In this document: piece by piece, positions 1-9,307 of the stretch | Numbering within the stretch: the first letter of the stretch is position 1 | How the letters are laid out: each line of letters opens with the position of its first letter | Source of the DNA: Cellulomonas triticagri | GTDB taxonomy: Bacteria > Actinomycetota > Actinomycetes > Actinomycetales > Cellulomonadaceae | Length of the DNA: 57,125 nucleotides | Direction: 5' to 3' | Assembly (NCBI RefSeq): GCF_003696205.1 | Contig: NZ_RFFI01000008.1 | Coordinates: 1-57,125 of the forward strand | The notes under the pieces: model-generated | The model's database searches: none | Seen by the model: only the letters and a program-made list of their open reading frames with translations | What the model was told of the DNA's origin: nothing | Program-made: the position numbers and the translations under genes

Positions 1-301
1 GCTCGCCGCCGCGACCGCGGGCGACACCGCCGCCGTCCGCGCCGTCGACGCCGCCGCCCGGGCGCTCGGCCGGCTGCTCGCCTGGGTCACCGGGGCCACC
101 GGCGCGGGCACGGTCGTCGTGTCCGGCGAGGGCAGCGGCCTGCTCGACGTCGCGGGCGACACCGTCCGCACCGCGTGCGCCGCCGACCGGCACCCCGACG
201 CCGACCCCGTGCGGCTGCTGGTCGAGCCGCCGGACTTCGTGATGTGGGCGCGCGGCGCGGCGGCCGTCGCCATCCAGGACGTCCTCGTCGGGGCACCCTG
301 A
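1..301 (+). CDS. ROK-family transcriptional regulator, C-terminal part (partial)
   Basis: Open from the left edge in the second frame to a TGA at 299-301; about 99 residues are visible and the 5' end is outside the window. The segment reads as the end of a ROK/NagC-like sugar repressor: a Gly-rich VVVSGEGSGL turn followed by a stretch ending PPDFVMWARGAAAVAIQ, the usual closing helix of the ROK fold. Such proteins carry an N-terminal winged helix and bind sugars or sugar phosphates to control carbohydrate genes. The HTH and zinc/sugar motifs lie upstream and cannot be checked, so the identification rests on the C-terminus only. Confidence 0.7.
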   Translation, partial: LAAATAGDTAAVRAVDAAARALGRLLAWVTGATGAGTVVVSGEGSGLLDVAGDTVRTACAADRHPDADPVRLLVEPPDFVMWARGAAAVAIQDVLVGAP

Positions 302-327
302 CGCCGTGACGCCCCGCCGTCAGTCCG

Positions 328-681
328 TCAGTCGGCGGGCGCCGGTGCGGCGGGCGCCCGGCCCACCAGGCGACCGCTGCGGCGCAGCCACCGCTCCGCG
401 AGGAGCGTGCCCATCGGCGGCACCGACGCGGCCAGCGCGACGAGGGTCGGCCACCAGCCCCACCGCAGGCGCACCCCGGCGACGACCGTCAGGGCGACGT
501 AGGCGAGGAACACCAGCCCGTGCGCCTGCCCGAAGATCTGCACGCCCAGCTCGGTGGTGCGCGTGACGTGCTTCAGGACCATGCCGACCAGCAGGCCCGC
601 CCAGGTCGCGGCCTCCAGGAACGCGACGATCCGGTAGGACTGGACGTCGGGGTCGGTGCGGCTCGCGGCGGGGGTCGTCAC
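328..681 (-). CDS. DUF3817 domain membrane protein
   Basis: A 117-residue protein starting at GTG 681, which overlaps the stop of the upstream pseudouridine synthase gene as GTGA, so the two are probably translationally coupled. Three hydrophobic segments are visible after a short polar N-terminus (EAATWAGLLVGMVLKH; GLVFLAYVALTVVAGVRL; PTLVALAASVPPMGTL) and a basic, Pro/Ala-rich tail follows. The pattern YRIVAFLEA...GMVLKH...GQAHGLVFL is typical of the actinobacterial DUF3817 integral membrane family, whose function is unknown. Confidence 0.82.
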   Translation of the reverse strand: MTTPAASRTDPDVQSYRIVAFLEAATWAGLLVGMVLKHVTRTTELGVQIFGQAHGLVFLAYVALTVVAGVRLRWGWWPTLVALAASVPPMGTLLAERWLRRSGRLVGRAPAAPAPAD

Positions 682-1640
682 CCCCCGACGGTATCCCGGG
701 CCGGCGGGTCCTCCACCCGCAGGGGCAGCGTGCGGACGCTGCGGAACTCCCGCTCCACGCCGTCCACCGGGTCGGTGAACGCCAGGTCCGCGGCGAGCAG
801 CTGCAGCGGCTCGGCGAAGTCGTCCACGTCCACGTCCCGCACCCGCGGGTACAGCGGGTCCCCGACGATCGGGATGCCGAGCCCGTGCAGGTGCAGCCGC
901 AGCTGGTGGGTGCGCCCGGTGCGCGGCGACAGCCGGTAGACGCCGAGGCCGTCGACCTCGTCCTCGAGCTCTACGAGCGTCTCGGCGTTGACCGGTGCGT
1001 CGGGGACGACCTGCGCCTGCCAGTCGCCGCGGTCCTTGCGGATGTGGTTGCGCACCACCACCGGCAGGTCCAGGTCCGGGCGCAGCGGCGCGAGCGCCCG
1101 GTACGTCTTGGTGACGGCCCGGCGCTCGAAGGCGGTCTGGTACGCGCCGCGCCACCGCTGCTCGGTGGCGAGCATCAGCAGCCCGGACGTGACGCGGTCC
1201 AGCCGGTGCAGGGGCGACAGCTCCGGGAGGTCGAGCTCGGTGCGCAGCCGGACGACGACGCTCTGCAGCACGTGCCGCCCGCGCGGGATCGAGGACAGGA
1301 ACGGCGGCTTGTCCACCACCACCAGCCGCTCGTCCCGGTGCACCACGTGGATCCGCCCCGGCACCTCCGGCTCCGGACGCAGGTCGCGGTGGAACCAGAC
1401 GAACGCGTGCGGCCGGTACGGGTCCGCGGCGCCGACGACCCGGCCGTCCTCGGTGACGAACCGTCCGTCGGCCACCATCGCGTCCACGTCCACGACCTCG
1501 GGGAGCCGCGCGCGCAGCCACGCGGCGAGCGAGGGCCACGCGTCCGGCCAGGTCTCCGGGCGGGTCCGGTCCCGGTCCGGCGTGCGCACCCACGCGGCGC
1601 CGAGGCCGTGGCGGGGCGGCAGCGGGGAACGGGGCGGCAC
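678..1640 (-). CDS. RluA-family pseudouridine synthase
   Basis: A 320-residue protein from GTG 1640. It isomerises uridine to pseudouridine in structured RNA (probably rRNA). Residues about 105-300 hold the catalytic fold: VVVDKPPFLSSIPRG, then the catalytic motif HRLDRVTSG with the nucleophilic Asp at about residue 148, and the RTGRTHQLRLH and IVGDPLYP blocks of the RluA group. The N-terminal ~90 residues resemble the S4-less extension of actinobacterial homologues. GTG 1640 was chosen because the upstream frame loses family similarity. It overlaps the DUF3817 gene by 4 nt. The exact RNA target cannot be read from sequence. Confidence 0.88.
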   Translation of the reverse strand: MPPRSPLPPRHGLGAAWVRTPDRDRTRPETWPDAWPSLAAWLRARLPEVVDVDAMVADGRFVTEDGRVVGAADPYRPHAFVWFHRDLRPEPEVPGRIHVVHRDERLVVVDKPPFLSSIPRGRHVLQSVVVRLRTELDLPELSPLHRLDRVTSGLLMLATEQRWRGAYQTAFERRAVTKTYRALAPLRPDLDLPVVVRNHIRKDRGDWQAQVVPDAPVNAETLVELEDEVDGLGVYRLSPRTGRTHQLRLHLHGLGIPIVGDPLYPRVRDVDVDDFAEPLQLLAADLAFTDPVDGVEREFRSVRTLPLRVEDPPARDTVGG

Positions 1641-1751
1641 CGGGTGATCGTAGGCCGGACCCGCGGCGGACCCGGGACCGGACGGCGCGGTCAGGCCGCT
1701 GACCGGCGACGACGTCCGCGGGGTGACCCGCCGCGCCCCGACGGGGCCGGG

Positions 1752-1807
1752 ATCACCCGCTCGGACCGCGAACGGGTGATGACTCCCGCGCCACCACGAC
1801 CTACCCT
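1752..1807 (+). promoter_or_regulatory. Putative promoter with inverted repeat for the STAS gene
   Basis: An 8-bp inverted repeat (ATCACCCG at 1752-1759, CGGGTGAT at 1773-1780) lies just upstream of a TACCCT -10-like hexamer at 1802-1807, so it would overlap the -35 region. The intergenic stretch 1641-1883 holds no other gene. The repeat could be an operator; this is inference from position and symmetry. Confidence 0.35.
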
Positions 1808-1883
1808 CGTGCGACCAGGGTGAAAGCCGCTGGGCAGGGGGAACACGGGGGCCGCCGTCGGGCGGCGTCGCTGGGGGGCGATC

Positions 1884-2216
1884 ATGAGGACCACGGGCAC
1901 CATCCGGGCGCACGACGACGGGACCGTCACGACGGTCACCCTCGCCGGGGAGATCGACGCGGCCCTGTCCGAGGAGTCCGCGAGCGCCCTCGCCCGGGCC
2001 GCCGCCGCGGGGCTGCCGATGCGGCTCGACCTCGCCGACGTGCTGTTCCTCGACTCCACCGGCGTCGGGTTCCTGCTCGACTGCCACCGCGCGTGCACCG
2101 CCCGCGGCGTGCCGTGCACGCTCAGCAACGTCCCGGACCGGGTCAGCGGCACGCTGCGGATCCTCGGGCTCGAGCGGCTGCTCACGATCGTCCCCGCGCA
2201 GGCCACGCGGCCCTGA
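1884..2216 (+). CDS. STAS-domain anti-sigma factor antagonist-like protein
   Basis: A single-domain protein of 110 residues. It fits the SpoIIAA/RsbV family: a beta strand LRLDL-like core, then the conserved FLDSTGVGFLL segment in which Ser58 is the site phosphorylated by anti-sigma kinases in the family. Such proteins bind and sequester an RsbW/SpoIIAB-type kinase to release a sigma factor. No kinase or sigma gene is next to it, so the partner is unknown. The ATG at 1884 follows a G-rich run (CTGGGGGG) that can serve as ribosome binding site. Confidence 0.85.
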   Translation: MRTTGTIRAHDDGTVTTVTLAGEIDAALSEESASALARAAAAGLPMRLDLADVLFLDSTGVGFLLDCHRACTARGVPCTLSNVPDRVSGTLRILGLERLLTIVPAQATRP

Positions 2217-2405
2217 CACCGGCCGCCGCGCGGGGGAACTCCGCGCGGACCCGGCCCGTTGGTCAGGGGGACACGGGCGTCGGCGGGGCCGCGTCGCGCG
2301 GCGTCGGTGCCGGTCACCCGGGTCGTCGGGGGTCGGGGCCGTCCCGCGGGTGGGTGCCCGCGGCCGAGGCCGAGCGCCGCCGGACGCCTCCGAGGAGCAC
2401 GCCGC

Positions 2406-5135
2406 ATGACGACCGCCGCCCCCGACCACCCCCGCACCACGACGCCTGAGGCGCCCTGGGCGCACCCGGCCGAGGAGGTGCTGCGGTCCGCCGACGCGAC
2501 GCCCGAGGGGCTGCGCGAGGACGACGCGGCGCAGCGGCTCGACCGCGACGGCCGCAACGAGCTGCCCGAGCCGCCGCAGCCGTCCGCGCTGCGCCGCCTG
2601 CTCAGCCAGTACGCCGACGTGCTCATCTACATCCTCATCGGCGCCGCGGTGCTCAAGGCGCTCACCCAGGACTGGGTCGACTTCGCGGTCATCGTCGTCG
2701 TCATCGTCGCGACCGGCCTGATCGGCTTCATCCAGGAGGGCCGCGCCGCGTCCGCGCTCGCGGGGCTGCGCAAGATGCAGTCCCTCGACTCGCAGGTCCG
2801 TCGCGACGGCGAGTGGCGGGTCGTGGACTCGGCGACGCTCGTCGTCGGCGACGTGGTCCGCGTCCGCAGCGGCGACCGCGTGCCCGCCGACGTCCGGCTG
2901 CTCACCGCCGGGCAGCTGCAGGTGGACGAGTCCGCGCTGACCGGCGAGTCCGTGCCCGCGACCAAGGACGTCGAGCCCGTGGAGGCCGACGCCGGGGTCG
3001 GCGACCGCACGTCGATGCTGTTCTCCGGCACCATCGTCACCGCCGGGAACGCCGAGGGCGTCGTCGTCGCGACCGGCGGGGACACCGAGATCGGGCGCAT
3101 CTCCGCGCTCGTCGCCGAACAGGACCAGCTCGACACCCCCCTCGCCCGCCAGCTCGGGCACCTCGGGCGGCAGCTGTCGATCCTCATCGGCGTGCTCGCC
3201 GTGGTCATGCTGCTGGTCGGCCGGTTCGTGCACGACTTCGACGTCGAGGAGCTCATCTCCGCCGCCATCGGCTTCGCCGTCGCCGCCGTCCCCGAGGGCC
3301 TGCCCGCGCTGGTCACCATCACCCTGGCGCTCGGCGTGCAGCAGATGGCCCGCCGCCGCGCGATCACCCGGAAGATGGCGGCCGTCGAGACGCTCGGGTC
3401 CACCACCACCATCTGCTCCGACAAGACCGGCACCCTCACGCAGAACGAGATGACCGCGCGCACCGTCGTCACGGCCGCCGCGGCGTACGACGTCGAGGGC
3501 ACCGGGTACGCGCCCGAGGGCCGGGTCGTCACCGAGGACGGCACGACCGCCGACCTGGACGCGCACCCCGACCTCGCCGCGCTCGTGCTCGCCGCGGGCC
3601 TGTGCAACGACGCCCACGTGGAGCGCACCGACGACGGCTGGCGCGTGGTCGGCCAGCCCACCGAGGGCGCGCTCGACGTGCTCGCCGCCAAGGCCGGCGC
3701 CGCCACCGACGCCGCGACCCGCGTCGGCGCGGTGCCGTTCGAGTCCACCCACAAGTTCGCCGCCACCCTGGACGACGTCCCCGGCGCCGACGGCACGACC
3801 CGCGTCGTGCACGTCGTCGGCGCCCCCGACCGGCTGCTGGACCGGTCCGCCACCGAGCGCTCGGCGACCGGCGAGACCGCCCCGCTCGACCGCGAGGCGT
3901 GGGAGCAGCGGATCGACGCCCTGTCCGCGCAGGGCCTGCGCGTGCTGGCCGCCGCCACCCGCCCCGCCGACGGGGTCGACGAGATCGCGCTCGACGACCT
4001 GGACGGCGACCTGACGTTCCTCGGCGTCGTCGGCATCGTCGACCCGCCCCGCCCGGAGGCCACCGCCGCCATCGCCGAGGCCCACGCCGCGGGTATCCGG
4101 GTCAAGATGATCACCGGCGACCACCGCGGCACCGCCACCGCCATCGCCCGCGAGCTCGGCATCGCCCCGAAGGACGGCGAGGTGCCGGCGCTCACCGGTG
4201 CCGAGCTGCAGGCCATGGACGACGACGCCCTGCGCGAGGTCGTCCGCGACGTCGACGTCTACGCGCGCACCAGCCCCGAGCACAAGCTCCGCATCGTCCG
4301 GGCGCTGCAGTCCCACGACGAGGTCGTGGCGATGACCGGCGACGGCGTCAACGACGCCCCGTCGATCACGCGCGCGGACGTCGGCGTGGCCATGGGCATC
4401 AAGGGCACCGAGGCCACCAAGGAGGCCGCGGACATCGTCCTCGCGGACGACAACTTCGCCACCATCGAGCGGGCCGTCGAGGAGGGACGGCGGATCTACG
4501 ACAACATCCGCAAGTCCGTCGTCTTCCTGCTGCCCACGAACGGCGCGCAGGCGCTCGTCATCCTCGTCGCGGTCCTGGCGGGCCTGGCGCTGCCGCTGTC
4601 CCCGGTGCAGATCCTCTGGATCAACCTCGCCACCGCGCTCACGCTGTCGCTGTCCCTCGCGGGCGAGCCCGCCGAGCCCGGCATCATGCGGCGCCAGCCC
4701 CGCTCGTCGTCCGAGCAGGTGCTGTCCCCGCGGGCCCTGTCCGTCGTCCTCATCGCGTCCGTCGTCATCGGCGCCGCGACCCTGCTCGTCTACCTCCTCG
4801 AGCGGGACCGCACCGGGGACTACGCCGTCGCCCAGACCTCCGCGGTGATGATGCTCGCGCTCGGCCAGCTCGCGTTCCTGCTGAACTGCCGGCTGCTCAA
4901 CGGCTCCGCGCTCACCTGGCGGGTGCTCACCGGCAACCGCGGGCTGTGGATCTCCGCCGCCGCCCTCGTCGCCCTGCAGCTCGTGTTCACGTACGCGCCG
5001 TTCATGAACACCTGGTTCGACTCCGCACCGATCGGCCTGCACTCCTGGGCCCTCACCGCCGGGATCGCCGTCGGCGTCTTCCTGGTCATGGAGGCCGGGA
5101 AGGCCGTCGTGCGCACCGTCGCCGACCGGGCCTAG
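2406..5135 (+). CDS. P2-type cation-transporting P-type ATPase
   Basis: A 909-residue membrane pump that uses ATP to move cations, probably Ca2+ or Na+/K+-like, across the cell membrane. Signature motifs are all present: LTGES with Thr179 (actuator dephosphorylation), [15 protein letters not shown] in the M4 ion-binding helix, the phosphorylated [10 protein letters not shown] with Asp339, MITGDH, and TGDGVNDAP with Asp646/Asp650. An N-terminal cation-ATPase domain (HPAEEVLRS...NELPEPP) and a six-helix C-terminal domain complete the P2 architecture. ATG 2406 has GAGGAG about 8 nt upstream. The M4 sequence places it near CtpF/PMR1-like pumps rather than heavy-metal P1B pumps (no CPC). The ion is inferred. 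Confidence 0.92.
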   Translation: MTTAAPDHPRTTTPEAPWAHPAEEVLRSADATPEGLREDDAAQRLDRDGRNELPEPPQPSALRRLLSQYADVLIYILIGAAVLKALTQDWVDFAVIVVVIVATGLIGFIQEGRAASALAGLRKMQSLDSQVRRDGEWRVVDSATLVVGDVVRVRSGDRVPADVRLLTAGQLQVDESALTGESVPATKDVEPVEADAGVGDRTSMLFSGTIVTAGNAEGVVVATGGDTEIGRISALVAEQDQLDTPLARQLGHLGRQLSILIGVLAVVMLLVGRFVHDFDVEELISAAIGFAVAAVPEGLPALVTITLALGVQQMARRRAITRKMAAVETLGSTTTICSDKTGTLTQNEMTARTVVTAAAAYDVEGTGYAPEGRVVTEDGTTADLDAHPDLAALVLAAGLCNDAHVERTDDGWRVVGQPTEGALDVLAAKAGAATDAATRVGAVPFESTHKFAATLDDVPGADGTTRVVHVVGAPDRLLDRSATERSATGETAPLDREAWEQRIDALSAQGLRVLAAATRPADGVDEIALDDLDGDLTFLGVVGIVDPPRPEATAAIAEAHAAGIRVKMITGDHRGTATAIARELGIAPKDGEVPALTGAELQAMDDDALREVVRDVDVYARTSPEHKLRIVRALQSHDEVVAMTGDGVNDAPSITRADVGVAMGIKGTEATKEAADIVLADDNFATIERAVEEGRRIYDNIRKSVVFLLPTNGAQALVILVAVLAGLALPLSPVQILWINLATALTLSLSLAGEPAEPGIMRRQPRSSSEQVLSPRALSVVLIASVVIGAATLLVYLLERDRTGDYAVAQTSAVMMLALGQLAFLLNCRLLNGSALTWRVLTGNRGLWISAAALVALQLVFTYAPFMNTWFDSAPIGLHSWALTAGIAVGVFLVMEAGKAVVRTVADRA

Positions 5136-5230
5136 GGCAGAGCAGGCACCAGCCGGGACCCGCCGGGATGCGTCACGCGTCCCGGCGGGTTGACCTGGAG
5201 GACCAGGGACGCCGACCCGGAAGGCCCACC

Positions 5231-5653
5231 ATGTCCACCACCACGCTCACCGCCGAGGACCGCGCGCTCCTCGCCCGCCCGCTGCACGGGTTCCTCACCG
5301 TCGCCGCCGGACCCGTGCCCCCGCAGCCGCGGCCGGTGTGGTTCGAGGCCGCCGACGACGGCACGATCCAGCTGTTCACCGGACCCGGCACCCTCAAGGT
5401 CCGGCGGCTCGCCCAGGACCCGCGGGCGTCGTTCGTCGTCGCCGCACCCGCCGGGGAGCCCGAGCACTGGGTCTCCGTCGCCGGTCGCGTGACCGTCGAG
5501 ACCGACGGGGCGCACGCCCTCGCGGAGCGCCTCGCCCACCGGTACTGGGACCTCGACGACGCCGACCACGCCGCCGGTCTCGCGGGGATGCTCGCCGCGC
5601 CGCAGGTCCGGATCGTCATCCACCCGGACGAGATCCACCACTTCACCGACTGA
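5231..5653 (+). CDS. Pyridoxamine 5'-phosphate oxidase-related FMN/F420-binding protein
   Basis: A 140-residue split-barrel protein. The order RPVWFEAADDGTIQLFTGPGTLKVRRLAQDPRASFVV is the standard N-terminal half of PNPOx-like flavin or F420-dependent reductases (strand, FTGP turn, K-R-LxxDPR helix). The C-terminal half ends with a VRIVIHPDEIHHF strand. Actinobacterial homologues are generally annotated as F420- or FMN-dependent oxidoreductases of unknown substrate. ATG 5231 is supported by the near-complete domain; there is a 95-nt gap after the ATPase gene, so cotranscription is possible but unproven. Confidence 0.82.
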   Translation: MSTTTLTAEDRALLARPLHGFLTVAAGPVPPQPRPVWFEAADDGTIQLFTGPGTLKVRRLAQDPRASFVVAAPAGEPEHWVSVAGRVTVETDGAHALAERLAHRYWDLDDADHAAGLAGMLAAPQVRIVIHPDEIHHFTD

Positions 5654-5789
5654 CGTCCCCGCAGCGCCCACCTCAGATACCGCAGCGGGCTGATGCGCGC
5701 GGGGTCCGGAGCGGAGGAGCATGGGGCGGCCGGGGCGTGCGGTGCCCCCGGGGAGGACCGCGAGGGCGGGTGAGCGGAGGAGCACGGAC

Positions 5790-7103
5790 GTGGCGGGGTC
5801 GACGACGGTGCCCGGGGCGGGCACGGCCCGGGTCGCCCGAGCAGGCGCCGCCCTCCGGCGGACCACCGCGCTCGGTGCGGGCGGGCGTCCGACCGGGGCG
5901 CAGCTCGCGCTGACCGTCGCCTGGCTGGGCGGCATGTACTGGACCGCCGCCGTACGGACCGGCACGTGGGAGGCCCCCGACACCGCCCTGCTCACCGCCG
6001 TGGTGGGCGCGTGGGCACCGCTGCTGCTGCGCACCTGGCGCCCGGTGCTGGCGCTGGTCGGCACGCTGGCCGCCGAGACCACGATCCTCGTCTACCTGCC
6101 GGTGGCCACCGAGGTCGCCCAGGTCACCGGCGGCATGGGCGCCTACCAGCCCGCACCGCTGGCCACGATGCTCGCCGTCGCGACGCTCGCCGGCCGGGTG
6201 CCGGCCCGGGTCGGCTGGACCGCGGGCCTGGTCGCGGGCACCTGGCTGGGCTCGATCGGCTACCTCACCAACTCGCGGTCCTGGTACCTCGCGGACCTCG
6301 TCGTCTTCTACGTCGTGGTCACCGCGGCCGCCGCGGGCGTGTGGCGCTCCGGTCGGCGGGAGCGGGCGCGTCGGCTGGCCGCAGAGCGCGAGGAGCGGAC
6401 CCAGCGCGCGGTGCTGGACGAGCGGCTGCGGATCGCCCGCGAGCTGCACGACGTGCTCGCGCACAACCTCACGCTGGTGAACGCGCAGGCGGGCGTCGCC
6501 CGGTACCTGATGCGCACCGACCCCGTCGCGGCGGAGCGGGCGCTCGGGGACATCGCGCAGCACACCGGTCGGGCCATCGACGAGCTGCGCTCCACCATCG
6601 GGCTCCTGCGCCGCCGCGACGAGGACGACGACCCCGCGAGCGACCCGAACGCCTCGCTGGCGCCCGTCCCGGGGTTCGGGGCGCTGGACGACCTGGTCGC
6701 CGGGCTCGCCTCGGTCGGCGTCCAGGTGGATCTCACCCGCACCGGCACCCCGGTCCCGCTCGCCCAGCACGCGGACCTCGCCGCGTACCGGATCGCGCAG
6801 GAGGCGCTGACCAACGCCTCCAAGCACGCGGCGGGCTCCGTTGTGCAGGTCGCCGTCGGGTGGACGTCCGCCGGGCTGCGGCTGCGCGTCACCAACCCGC
6901 TGCCCCCGGCCGGGCACCCCGCCGCACCGGGCACGGGCAACGGGCTGATCGGCATGCACGAGCGCGCAGCCGCCGCCGGGGGCACGCTGCGCGCCGGTCC
7001 GGGCCCGGGCGACCTGTTCGAGGTCGTCGCGGTCCTGCCCGCCGACCTCTCCCCCGCCACCCCCACCACTCCCGCACGGACGACAGGAGACCAGACCGCA
7101 TGA
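5790..7103 (+). CDS. Sensor histidine kinase (HisKA_3, NarL/DesK type)
   Basis: About 437 residues from GTG 5790. The N-terminal half carries five to six hydrophobic segments with short loops and no obvious extracellular domain, so it probably senses a membrane or intramembrane signal. The dimerisation helix RIARELHDVLAHNLTLV contains the phosphorylated His220; the ATPase half contains QEALTNASKHA (N box) and GNGLIGMHERA (G box). GTG 5790 has GGAGGAG 7 nt upstream; the ATG at 5721 has the same motif (a 13-nt direct repeat) only 1 nt away, too close for good initiation, so 5790 is preferred though 5721 is possible. The stop overlaps the response regulator as ATGA. Confidence 0.9.
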   Translation: MAGSTTVPGAGTARVARAGAALRRTTALGAGGRPTGAQLALTVAWLGGMYWTAAVRTGTWEAPDTALLTAVVGAWAPLLLRTWRPVLALVGTLAAETTILVYLPVATEVAQVTGGMGAYQPAPLATMLAVATLAGRVPARVGWTAGLVAGTWLGSIGYLTNSRSWYLADLVVFYVVVTAAAAGVWRSGRRERARRLAAEREERTQRAVLDERLRIARELHDVLAHNLTLVNAQAGVARYLMRTDPVAAERALGDIAQHTGRAIDELRSTIGLLRRRDEDDDPASDPNASLAPVPGFGALDDLVAGLASVGVQVDLTRTGTPVPLAQHADLAAYRIAQEALTNASKHAAGSVVQVAVGWTSAGLRLRVTNPLPPAGHPAAPGTGNGLIGMHERAAAAGGTLRAGPGPGDLFEVVAVLPADLSPATPTTPARTTGDQTA

Positions 7104-7765
7104 TCAGGGTCGTGCTGGCCGACGACCAGGCGCTGCTGCGCGGCACGTTCCGCCTGCTGCTGGACTCGGTCCCGGACATCGAGGTGGTCGGCGAGGCGTC
7201 CGACGGCGCCGAGGCCGTCGCGGTCGTGCGCAGCGCGCGGGCGGACCTCGTCCTCATGGACATCCGCATGCCCGGCGTCGACGGCGTCGAGGCCACCCGG
7301 CGCATCACCGACGACGACGCGCTCGCGGGCGTGAAGGTGCTGGTGCTGACGACGTTCGAGACCGACGACGTCGTCATCGCGGCGCTGCGGGCGGGCGCGA
7401 GCGGTTTCCTCGGCAAGGGCATCGCCCCGGAGGACCTGATCGCGGCCGTGCGGACCGTCGCGGGCGGGGACCAGCTGCTGTCCCCCGCCGCGACGCGGGC
7501 CCTGGTCGAGCGCGTCACCGCCACGCCCGAGCCCGCCGTCGCGGCGCCGCTGCCGGGACTGGCGGACCTCACGGAGCGGGAGCGGGAGATCGTCGGGCTG
7601 GTCGCGCGCGGGATGTCGAACGACGAGATCGGCGTGCACCTGTTCATCAGCCCGGCCACCGCGAAGACGCACGTCAGCCGCGCGCTCATGAAGACCGGGT
7701 CCCGCGACCGCGCCCAGCTGGTGGTCTTCGGCTACGAGTCCGGCCTGGTGCGCGGCGGGCGCTGA
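7100..7765 (+). CDS. NarL/LuxR-family response regulator
   Basis: A 221-residue partner of the kinase it overlaps. The receiver domain shows LADDQALLRG (acidic pocket), the phospho-acceptor in LVLMDIRMPGVDG at Asp54, LTTFE and GFLGKG. The C-terminal LuxR-type HTH reads LTEREREIVGLVARGMSNDEIGVHLFISPATAKTHVSRALMKTGSRDR. It would bind DNA as a phosphorylated dimer. The nearest candidate targets are its own operon; no exporter lies directly downstream, so its regulon is unknown. The paralogous pair at 16,479-18,337 has very similar receiver and HTH sequences. Confidence 0.93.
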   Translation: MIRVVLADDQALLRGTFRLLLDSVPDIEVVGEASDGAEAVAVVRSARADLVLMDIRMPGVDGVEATRRITDDDALAGVKVLVLTTFETDDVVIAALRAGASGFLGKGIAPEDLIAAVRTVAGGDQLLSPAATRALVERVTATPEPAVAAPLPGLADLTEREREIVGLVARGMSNDEIGVHLFISPATAKTHVSRALMKTGSRDRAQLVVFGYESGLVRGGR

Positions 7766-7791
7766 GCGGCCGGGCTCCCGCCCGTGCCCGA

Positions 7792-7836
7792 CACGGCCCC
7801 GCCGCACGCGACGCACCAGTGCACCACGGGGTCGTG
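7792..7836. terminator. Hairpin between convergent genes
   Basis: Arms CACGGCCCCG (7792-7801) and CGGGGTCGTG (7827-7836) pair over 10 bp with one G-U. It lies between the response regulator (plus) and the NmrA-like gene (minus), consistent with a shared terminator. No U tract is present, which is usual in such GC-rich genomes. Confidence 0.45.
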
Positions 7837-7841
7837 CCGCG

Positions 7842-8657
7842 TCAGCGCCCGCTCGGACGCATCGCGGCCACGGTGTTCGCCGCGACCACCAGCGACTCGA
7901 CCGACGGTCGGTCGAGCAGGTCGGCGAGATCAGGGCTGGAGCTGCTGAGGAAGCCGTGCCGGGCGGCGGTCGCGATCGAGACGAGCATCGGCGGCTGGAA
8001 CGGCAGCAGCGTGCGGTCCGCGAGGAGGCGGGCGCGGTACGCGCCGAGCCCGAACGACCGGTGTGTGACGTCGAGTCGTGCGGCGACGTCGCCGGCCGTG
8101 ATCGGGGTGCCGACCAGGTCGTAGGTCCTCCCGGCGTGCACGGCCGGGCGGCTGGCGACGACGGCCGCGGCTGCGGCCAGGTCGGCCCGCGCCACCGCGG
8201 ACACCGCGCCGTCACCGAGCGCTGATTCCAGCCCCTCCGGCGTCCAGGTCAGCAACGAGGCGAAGAGCTCGGCGTACAGCCCGTTGCGCAGGATCGTCCA
8301 CCCGAGACCGCTGGCTCTGACCAGCTCCTCGGTCGCCCGGTGGGCGAGGGCGAAACCGAGATGATCGCCGGCGCTCGTGACGCTGGTGTAGATCACGCTC
8401 ACGACACCGTCGCGGACCGCTGCGTCGAGGAGCGCCCGGTGACGGGCGATGACCTGGTCGTCCTCCGCGTACCCGGCCGAGACCAGGACCAGCGTCGAGA
8501 CGCCCGTGAGGTCCAGGCCGCCAGGGTCGTCGAAGTCCAGGTGGCGCTGCCCGTCCGCAGGAGTCCGGCTGCCGCCGACGGCGGGCAGCCTGCGGTCGGA
8601 CAGCTGCTGGAGCGTGAGGGAGGCGAGCTGTCCGCTCGCGCCGGTCACCATGATCAT
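7842..8657 (-). CDS. NAD(P)-binding NmrA/SDR-like oxidoreductase
   Basis: A 271-residue atypical SDR. It opens with the dinucleotide motif MVTGASGQLASLTLQQL (TGxxGxxG) and has STLVLVSAGY, VIYTSVTSAG and the LGWTILRNGLYAE block typical of NmrA/QOR2-like proteins, which use NADPH to reduce quinones or act as redox sensors. ATG 8657 has GGAGAT 9-10 nt upstream. It is divergent from an HxlR regulator starting 90 bp away; the same arrangement recurs at 37,588-38,981 with a paralogous pair. Substrate is not identifiable. Confidence 0.84.
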   Translation of the reverse strand: MIMVTGASGQLASLTLQQLSDRRLPAVGGSRTPADGQRHLDFDDPGGLDLTGVSTLVLVSAGYAEDDQVIARHRALLDAAVRDGVVSVIYTSVTSAGDHLGFALAHRATEELVRASGLGWTILRNGLYAELFASLLTWTPEGLESALGDGAVSAVARADLAAAAAVVASRPAVHAGRTYDLVGTPITAGDVAARLDVTHRSFGLGAYRARLLADRTLLPFQPPMLVSIATAARHGFLSSSSPDLADLLDRPSVESLVVAANTVAAMRPSGR

Positions 8658-8746
8658 TGCGGTTCGATCTCCTTCCGTGGTTCCTTCGTCACCATGGCGA
8701 TCGTGAACGGCCCGAGGGTGCCCCACAAGGAGGCAGGTGAACGTCA

Positions 8747-9187
8747 GTGACGCACACCGATGTCACCACCCGCCCCGCAGAGCTGGCACCGTGCGGGCAA
8801 CCGGACCACCCCGACTGCGGGATCCGCGACGTGCTCGACCGCGTGGGCGACAAGTGGTCGGTCCTCGTCGTCGTCGAGCTCGCGAACGGCGCCCGACGCT
8901 TCCGGGAGCTCGAGCGCGCCATCGACGGGATCTCCCAGCGGATGCTGACGCTCACGGTGCGCAAGATGGAGCGTGACGGCCTGGTGCTGCGGACCGTCTA
9001 CCCGACCGTGCCCGCCCAGGTCGACTACCGCCTCACCGAGACCGGCGCGAGCCTGACGCACCTGGTCAAGGCGCTGTCCGCCTGGTCCCTCGACCACAGG
9101 GACGCCATCGCCGAGGCACGTCGCGCCTACGACGCCGAGCACCCCGACAACGAGATCCGGCGGGGGTCGACGCCCGGGACGCCGTGA
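8747..9187 (+). CDS. HxlR/DUF24-family transcriptional regulator
   Basis: A 146-residue winged-helix regulator. The core CGIRDVLDRVGDKWSVLVVVEL...FRELERAIDGISQRMLTLTVRKMERDGLVLRTVYPTVPAQVDYRLTETG is diagnostic for HxlR. Two N-terminal cysteines (Cys16 and Cys24) precede the GDKWS helix; Cys24 occupies about the position of the redox Cys in thiol-sensing members, so electrophile or quinone sensing is likely. GTG 8747 follows AAGGAGG at 8728-8734. The 89-bp gap to the divergent NmrA-like gene should hold its operator, although no clear palindrome stands out. Confidence 0.9.
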   Translation: MTHTDVTTRPAELAPCGQPDHPDCGIRDVLDRVGDKWSVLVVVELANGARRFRELERAIDGISQRMLTLTVRKMERDGLVLRTVYPTVPAQVDYRLTETGASLTHLVKALSAWSLDHRDAIAEARRAYDAEHPDNEIRRGSTPGTP

Positions 9188-9268
9188 CGCACGACGCCGA
9201 CCAGACTCCGGGCATCCGGGCCGTGCTCGCGGTGTGAGTGGTCGCCGTGCCGTGGGCACCGCACCGAC

Positions 9269-9302
9269 CACCCGGCCCGCCACAGACGTGGTGGGCCGGG
9301 TG
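9269..9302. terminator. Bidirectional terminator hairpin
   Basis: A 15-bp stem (9269-9283 with 9288-9302, one G-U pair) and a 4-nt AGAC loop lie between the convergent HxlR gene and the MMPL transporter. The stem ends a few bases from the transporter stop. Strong intrinsic terminator candidate. Confidence 0.75.
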
Positions 9303-9307
9303 TGCGC

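Noticed and set aside
678..5042. Very long open frame on the minus strand under the cation ATPase gene
   Set aside because: In a GC-rich genome the antisense frame is often open; only its 3' part (678-1640) has a recognisable protein, and the rest is low-complexity antisense to the ATPase.
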